DNA of 64,000 bases from Saprospiraceae bacterium. Lineage in GTDB: Bacteria; Bacteroidota; Bacteroidia; Chitinophagales; Saprospiraceae. This document shows positions 60,759 through 64,000 of this stretch, piece after piece; position 1 is the first letter of the stretch; each line of letters begins with the position of its first letter. The notes beneath the pieces are model-generated. The model was not told the origin of the DNA. It worked only from the letters and a program-made list of their open reading frames with translations, and searched no databases. Both the position numbers and the translations under genes were made by a program. The stretch is taken from positions 62,001 through 126,000 of the forward strand of contig JADJYH010000010.1 in assembly GCA_016719855.1 (NCBI GenBank), given 5' to 3'.

Positions 60759-61748
60759 ATGCCAATCAACATCAACGACCCCCAAATCCAGCGCATCCTC
60801 ACCCACCCGGACGAAACCGACTCCGGCTGGCGGGCCGACCTCCAGCGCTTCGAGCAGAACGACTTGACCCTCGACCGGCGGACGGCGGCGGAAAACTCGG
60901 TGAAAGGACTCCAACGCCTGCTGATTTTCCTCGGCTACTCCACCAGTAGTTCCGGCTCCTACCTCATTGACGGGGACTTCGGGCCAGGCACCAACCGGGC
61001 CATTGCGCAGTTCCAGTTCGAACATGGACTGAACGCCAACGTGCAACGGGATTCGCTCTGCTACGATTGCACGTTCAAGACCGCCTCCAAGCTCATCAGT
61101 GCTGTGCCCAATGAGCGGCTCAACCTGCCCACGCTGGAGCGGATGCTGGCCGTTGCCCGGCAAAACATTGACACCAACCAAGTGGCCTGCGGCGACTTCG
61201 AGGTGGCCATGTTCCAGCTCAATGCGCTGCACAAACGGCGGGCGCTTTCCTGTCGGGAAATCAACCAGCAGTACGGCGCACAGGCCGTGGAGGCAGCCGC
61301 CCGCCTCAAAACAGAAAAGAAACTGGACATCCGACCGGAGTGGATGCTCTCCATCATCCGCAAAGAAACAGAGGGCGTAGTGCGGCCCAAGTTCGAGCAG
61401 CACATCCTTTCAAAATCGAACTTGAAAACGCCGCAGGCCGATTTAACGGAGTTGCGCTACCGGGCCACCAGCTTCGGACTGGGGCAGGTGATGGGCTTCA
61501 ATTTCGAGGCAGTGGGAGCGCCTTCAGCAAAGGCGATGTTCTGTAGCCCACTGGTGGAGCAAGTGCAGTTTGTGGGCAGGTTTCTTGCAAAGGGCGGGTC
61601 GTCCGTCCGGGCGGCACTGTCCAAAACTGACCCAGTGGAGGCTGACTTTCGGGCGGTGGCGAAGTTTTACAACGGTCCGCTTTACGAAGAGAACCACTAC
61701 CACGAGAGCTTGGCGAAGTGGTTTGCGGAGTTCAGGTCGTTTGGGTGA
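60759..61748 (+). CDS. Peptidoglycan-binding N-acetylmuramidase
   Basis: 329 residues with no obvious signal peptide. The N-terminal region has a PG_binding_1-like stretch (GLQRLLIFLGY, DGDFGPGTNRAIAQFQ). The C-terminal domain from about residue 190 matches N-acetylmuramidase (DUF3380-type): LDIRPEWMLSIIRKETEG, PKFEQHIL, ATSFGLGQVMGFNFEAVG, FVGRFLAKGG and FYNGPLYEENHYHESLAKWF. It should cleave the glycan backbone of peptidoglycan. Lack of a signal suggests phage-like or specialised export, or cytoplasmic storage. No phage genes are adjacent. Confidence 0.8.
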   Translation: MPININDPQIQRILTHPDETDSGWRADLQRFEQNDLTLDRRTAAENSVKGLQRLLIFLGYSTSSSGSYLIDGDFGPGTNRAIAQFQFEHGLNANVQRDSLCYDCTFKTASKLISAVPNERLNLPTLERMLAVARQNIDTNQVACGDFEVAMFQLNALHKRRALSCREINQQYGAQAVEAAARLKTEKKLDIRPEWMLSIIRKETEGVVRPKFEQHILSKSNLKTPQADLTELRYRATSFGLGQVMGFNFEAVGAPSAKAMFCSPLVEQVQFVGRFLAKGGSSVRAALSKTDPVEADFRAVAKFYNGPLYEENHYHESLAKWFAEFRSFG

Positions 61749-61784
61749 GGCAACGTGGGTTATGGCAATAAGTACTTGATAATC

Positions 61785-61890
61785 AAGTCCGTAGGACTTA
61801 TATCTTTGTAGAAATGCCGAAAAATGCCCTTCGGCGTTCCATCGGAACGCTATCTAATTCAGATACCGCTCCGATGGAGCGTTTCTAAAT
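61785..61890. repeat. Palindromic intergenic element
   Basis: AAGTCCGTAGGACTT near 61786 is a self-complementary unit followed by ATATCTTTGTAGAAA. A second pair, GCGTTCCATCGGAACGC and GCTCCGATGGAGCG, is centred on TATCTAATTCAGATA (about 61838-61886). Related in style to 29996-30178. Confidence 0.65.
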
Positions 61891-61926
61891 TCCCATAACT
61901 CACGTTAAACATGTAAAATCACGCCG

Positions 61927-62769
61927 TTACTCGTGCTTTCTCGCTATCTCCCTTCCACTCCTCGACCACTCGCTCCACGAACCAACATAGAGCTTGGGGA
62001 CTTCCAAGCCCGCATGCGCCAGGGCCAGCAGGGTATGGCAGGCCGTGACGCCGGAACCACAATGCACAACCACATGCGCAGCATCACGGTCACCAAGGGC
62101 TGCCCGATATTTTGAACGGAGGGCTTCTGGGGAGAGAAAGCGTCCGGTTTCGTCGAGGTTGTCGGAGAAGGGGACGTTGATGGCACCGGGGATATGTCCG
62201 GCGACAAGGTCAATCGGCTCCCGCAGCCCGTCGTAACGGTCTTTTTCACGGACGTCAATGACCAAGTTTCCAGCGTCCTGCGCCGCTGCTTCTACCTCGT
62301 CAATATTGGCCGTGGGCCACTTCCACGCGTCGGCCTGCCCTCGCTCAACCATTGCTGAGGTCTCCGTACCGGAACGGGTCGGGAATCCCACCGCCAATGC
62401 CGCTGCCAACCCGCCATCCAGCACCTGCACTTGCTCCTGCCCGATGGACTTCGCCATCCACCAGAAGCGGGCGGCGGCGTTTGCGCCGTTTTTGTCGTCG
62501 TAAACCACCACCTGGCTTTTCGGCCCGATGCCCAATTGCGCCAGCAGCCGATTGAACTGCTGAGGGCTGGGCAAGGGATGCCTGCCGCCATTGGCTGGGT
62601 CGTCGGATTTCTGAGCCAAGTCCTGCTCCAAGTCCACCCAAAGTGCGCCTTGCAGGTGCTCGGTCAGGTATTTTTCCTTGGCATCACCACCGCTTCGGGC
62701 GTCAATCAGGACGAGGTTTTTGTGTTGCTGGAGCGAAAGCAGTTCTGAAGGAGTGATGACGGGTGCCAT
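61927..62769 (-). CDS. Sulfurtransferase (3-mercaptopyruvate/thiosulfate type, tandem rhodanese)
   Basis: 280 residues, the normal size for a two-domain rhodanese. N-terminal inactive domain: LVLIDARSGGDAKEKYLTEH, HPLPSPQQF and VVVYDDKNGANAAARFWWM. C-terminal domain: LVIDVREKDRYDG, GHIPGAINVPF, and the active loop VVHCGSGVTACHTLLAL. The CGSGVTA loop is the form seen in 3-mercaptopyruvate sulfurtransferases such as SseA. It transfers sulfane sulfur to cyanide or thiols. Monocistronic, in line with but not tightly linked to its neighbours. Confidence 0.9.
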   Translation of the reverse strand: MAPVITPSELLSLQQHKNLVLIDARSGGDAKEKYLTEHLQGALWVDLEQDLAQKSDDPANGGRHPLPSPQQFNRLLAQLGIGPKSQVVVYDDKNGANAAARFWWMAKSIGQEQVQVLDGGLAAALAVGFPTRSGTETSAMVERGQADAWKWPTANIDEVEAAAQDAGNLVIDVREKDRYDGLREPIDLVAGHIPGAINVPFSDNLDETGRFLSPEALRSKYRAALGDRDAAHVVVHCGSGVTACHTLLALAHAGLEVPKLYVGSWSEWSRSGREIARKHE

Positions 62770-62829
62770 GATTTAATTTGAATTTAAAAAATGAATGACA
62801 ATCAATGACCAACGCCCTCAGCTTTCCGC

Positions 62830-64000
62830 TCACAATTTCAGCAGAAACTCCGTGAGGTTGGTGCCCATTTCGAGGTCGAGCCTGCGACGCAGGCGGTAGC
62901 GGCTGGCCTCCACGCCCCGCACCGAGATGTTCATCAGGGAGGCGATTTCCTTAGTGGACAAATTCATGCGGAGGTAGGCGCAGAGCTTGTAATCATTGGG
63001 GCTGAGCTGCGGGTACTGCTCGGCGATACGCTTGAGGAAATCGCTGTGTACCTGGTCGAAGTTCTTGGAAAACTGCGCCCAATCCTCGTCGAGGCTGGCG
63101 TCTTTTTCCATCATCCTGATGATGCGCCCGATTTCTTTTTTCAGCGCTGGTTCCTGTTTTACCTGCTTTTCCAGCTTTTTCAGCGCCTCTTGGATGGTGT
63201 TCAGTATCTCGCTTTTTTGCACCAAGTGCATGGTAGCGGTGGCGAGTTCCTGGTTTTTGTACAGCACCTCAGCTGCTAGTTTTTCGTTTTGCAGTCGGTC
63301 AATGGCCTCTGCCGACTGTCGGGCCAGCAGTTGGTGCTGTTCCTCCCGCTGGTGGTGGGTTAGTTGGAGGTCACGCCGCTCCTGCTCGAACCGCTTCCGT
63401 TGACCAATCAGCGCACCGCCGATCAGGCCCATCAGCAGCAGCCCGTAGATGCCGAATGCAACGGGGCTGGCGTACCAGGGCGGCCTGATGATAAAACTGT
63501 AGGACAGCACGGCGCTTTCCAGGCCGTGGCGGTTTTTTGCCTTGAGTTGGAACGTGTAGCTGCCGGGGCGAAGGTTGTTGAAAACCAAGCTTGTTTCCTT
63601 GTCCCAGCTTGACCAACCAGCCTCTGCTCCTTCCAGGAAATGCGCGTAGGTGACGAACTCGCCCCCCTTGAAATCCGTGGCCGAGAAGATGAAACGCAGC
63701 GCATTTTCATCGTTCGAGAGCACGGGCGAGACCTTTTTTGCTTCGTTGAAAACATGCCCGCCAAATAGCAGGCTATCGCTTTCGTTCTCCAACCGCACCT
63801 CGTGCAGCACTACCTGGATGGACGAGTCCTTGGTGGCATAGCCGATAGGGTCGAAGTGGATAAACCCCTGCTCGGTGGCAAAAAAGACATTGTGCTCGTC
63901 CACGGGAAGGATGAACTCGAACCCACCTACCAGCTTGCCGGACAGTTCGGGAATGGGCAGCCGTTCCACCTTTTTTTCAACGGCATTGTCCTTCACCAAC
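62830..64000 (-). CDS. Two-component-propeller-type regulator with Y_Y_Y and LuxR-type HTH domains (3' part)
   Basis: The open frame runs off the right edge, so the N-terminus (expected beta-propeller and signal) is missing. Visible order: end of propeller (NVFFATEQGFIHFDP), Y_Y_Y domain (SATDFKGGEFVTYAHFLEG, LVFNNLRPGSYTFQLKAKN), one membrane helix (FGIYGLLLMGLIGGALIG), a coiled coil rich in Gln/Glu/Leu, and a C-terminal LuxR-like HTH (LSPNDYKLCAYLRMNLSTKE, IASLMNISVRGVEASRYRLR). This architecture is common in Bacteroidota membrane-linked regulators that sense periplasmic ligands. Confidence 0.85.
   Translation of the reverse strand, partial: LVKDNAVEKKVERLPIPELSGKLVGGFEFILPVDEHNVFFATEQGFIHFDPIGYATKDSSIQVVLHEVRLENESDSLLFGGHVFNEAKKVSPVLSNDENALRFIFSATDFKGGEFVTYAHFLEGAEAGWSSWDKETSLVFNNLRPGSYTFQLKAKNRHGLESAVLSYSFIIRPPWYASPVAFGIYGLLLMGLIGGALIGQRKRFEQERRDLQLTHHQREEQHQLLARQSAEAIDRLQNEKLAAEVLYKNQELATATMHLVQKSEILNTIQEALKKLEKQVKQEPALKKEIGRIIRMMEKDASLDEDWAQFSKNFDQVHSDFLKRIAEQYPQLSPNDYKLCAYLRMNLSTKEIASLMNISVRGVEASRYRLRRRLDLEMGTNLTEFLLKL

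Overview
The window looks like chromosomal DNA of a Bacteroidota bacterium, most likely a Saprospiria-type organism. The evidence is repeated C-terminal type IX secretion (T9SS) sorting domains, HYR-like adhesins, CRTAC1/VCBS and HTTM proteins, starts without Shine-Dalgarno sequences, and many intergenic palindromic elements. No tRNA, rRNA or CRISPR array was recognised.

Layout. 1-2921: the 5' part of an FG-GAP/VCBS lipoprotein (minus) and a divergent HTTM membrane protein. 4140-29976: a tandem family of four very large, Cys-rich, T9SS-exported surface proteins, here called A (4713-11865), B (13193-20718), C (21570-25355) and D (26141-29976). Each ends in dockerin-like, cohesin-like and sorting modules. 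A and B are each preceded by a paralogous small secreted protein and by a conserved leader with a covarying hairpin. Their 3' blocks (7319-12052 and 15808-20905) are nearly identical through the terminator, while their N-terminal modules differ. B carries an exact 366-nt CHRD-domain insertion that A lacks. 30320-39571: a lipoprotein, a DUF4143 ATPase bracketed by 63-bp direct repeats, an AT-rich island with a decayed membrane-protein gene and an Mrr-like nuclease, an ABC exporter and an S9 peptidase. 39783-40766: a helix-hairpin-helix protein.

40763-49772 (minus): a complete tryptophan pathway in the order trpL-trpE-trpG-trpD-trpC-trpF-trpB-(candidate toxin-antitoxin pair)-membrane protein-trpA. 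It begins with an unannotated 27-residue leader peptide containing three consecutive Trp codons, followed by a perfect 16-bp terminator hairpin, which is a classical attenuation arrangement. A four-helix-bundle pseudogene and several palindromic elements interrupt the operon. One of these elements sits inside trpF.

49864-64000: a glycoside hydrolase with a damaged 5' end, a Nudix hydrolase cut by a 42-nt G run, a CotH-type T9SS protein, two divergent beta-helix T9SS proteins, an N-acetylmuramidase, a 3-mercaptopyruvate-type sulfurtransferase, and the 3' part of a Y_Y_Y/LuxR regulator.

Caveat on quality. At least ten genes are broken by single-base shifts, mostly at homopolymers, and there are two poly-G tracts. 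Most of these breaks are probably sequencing or assembly errors, so split genes are reported here as single loci with the break described.
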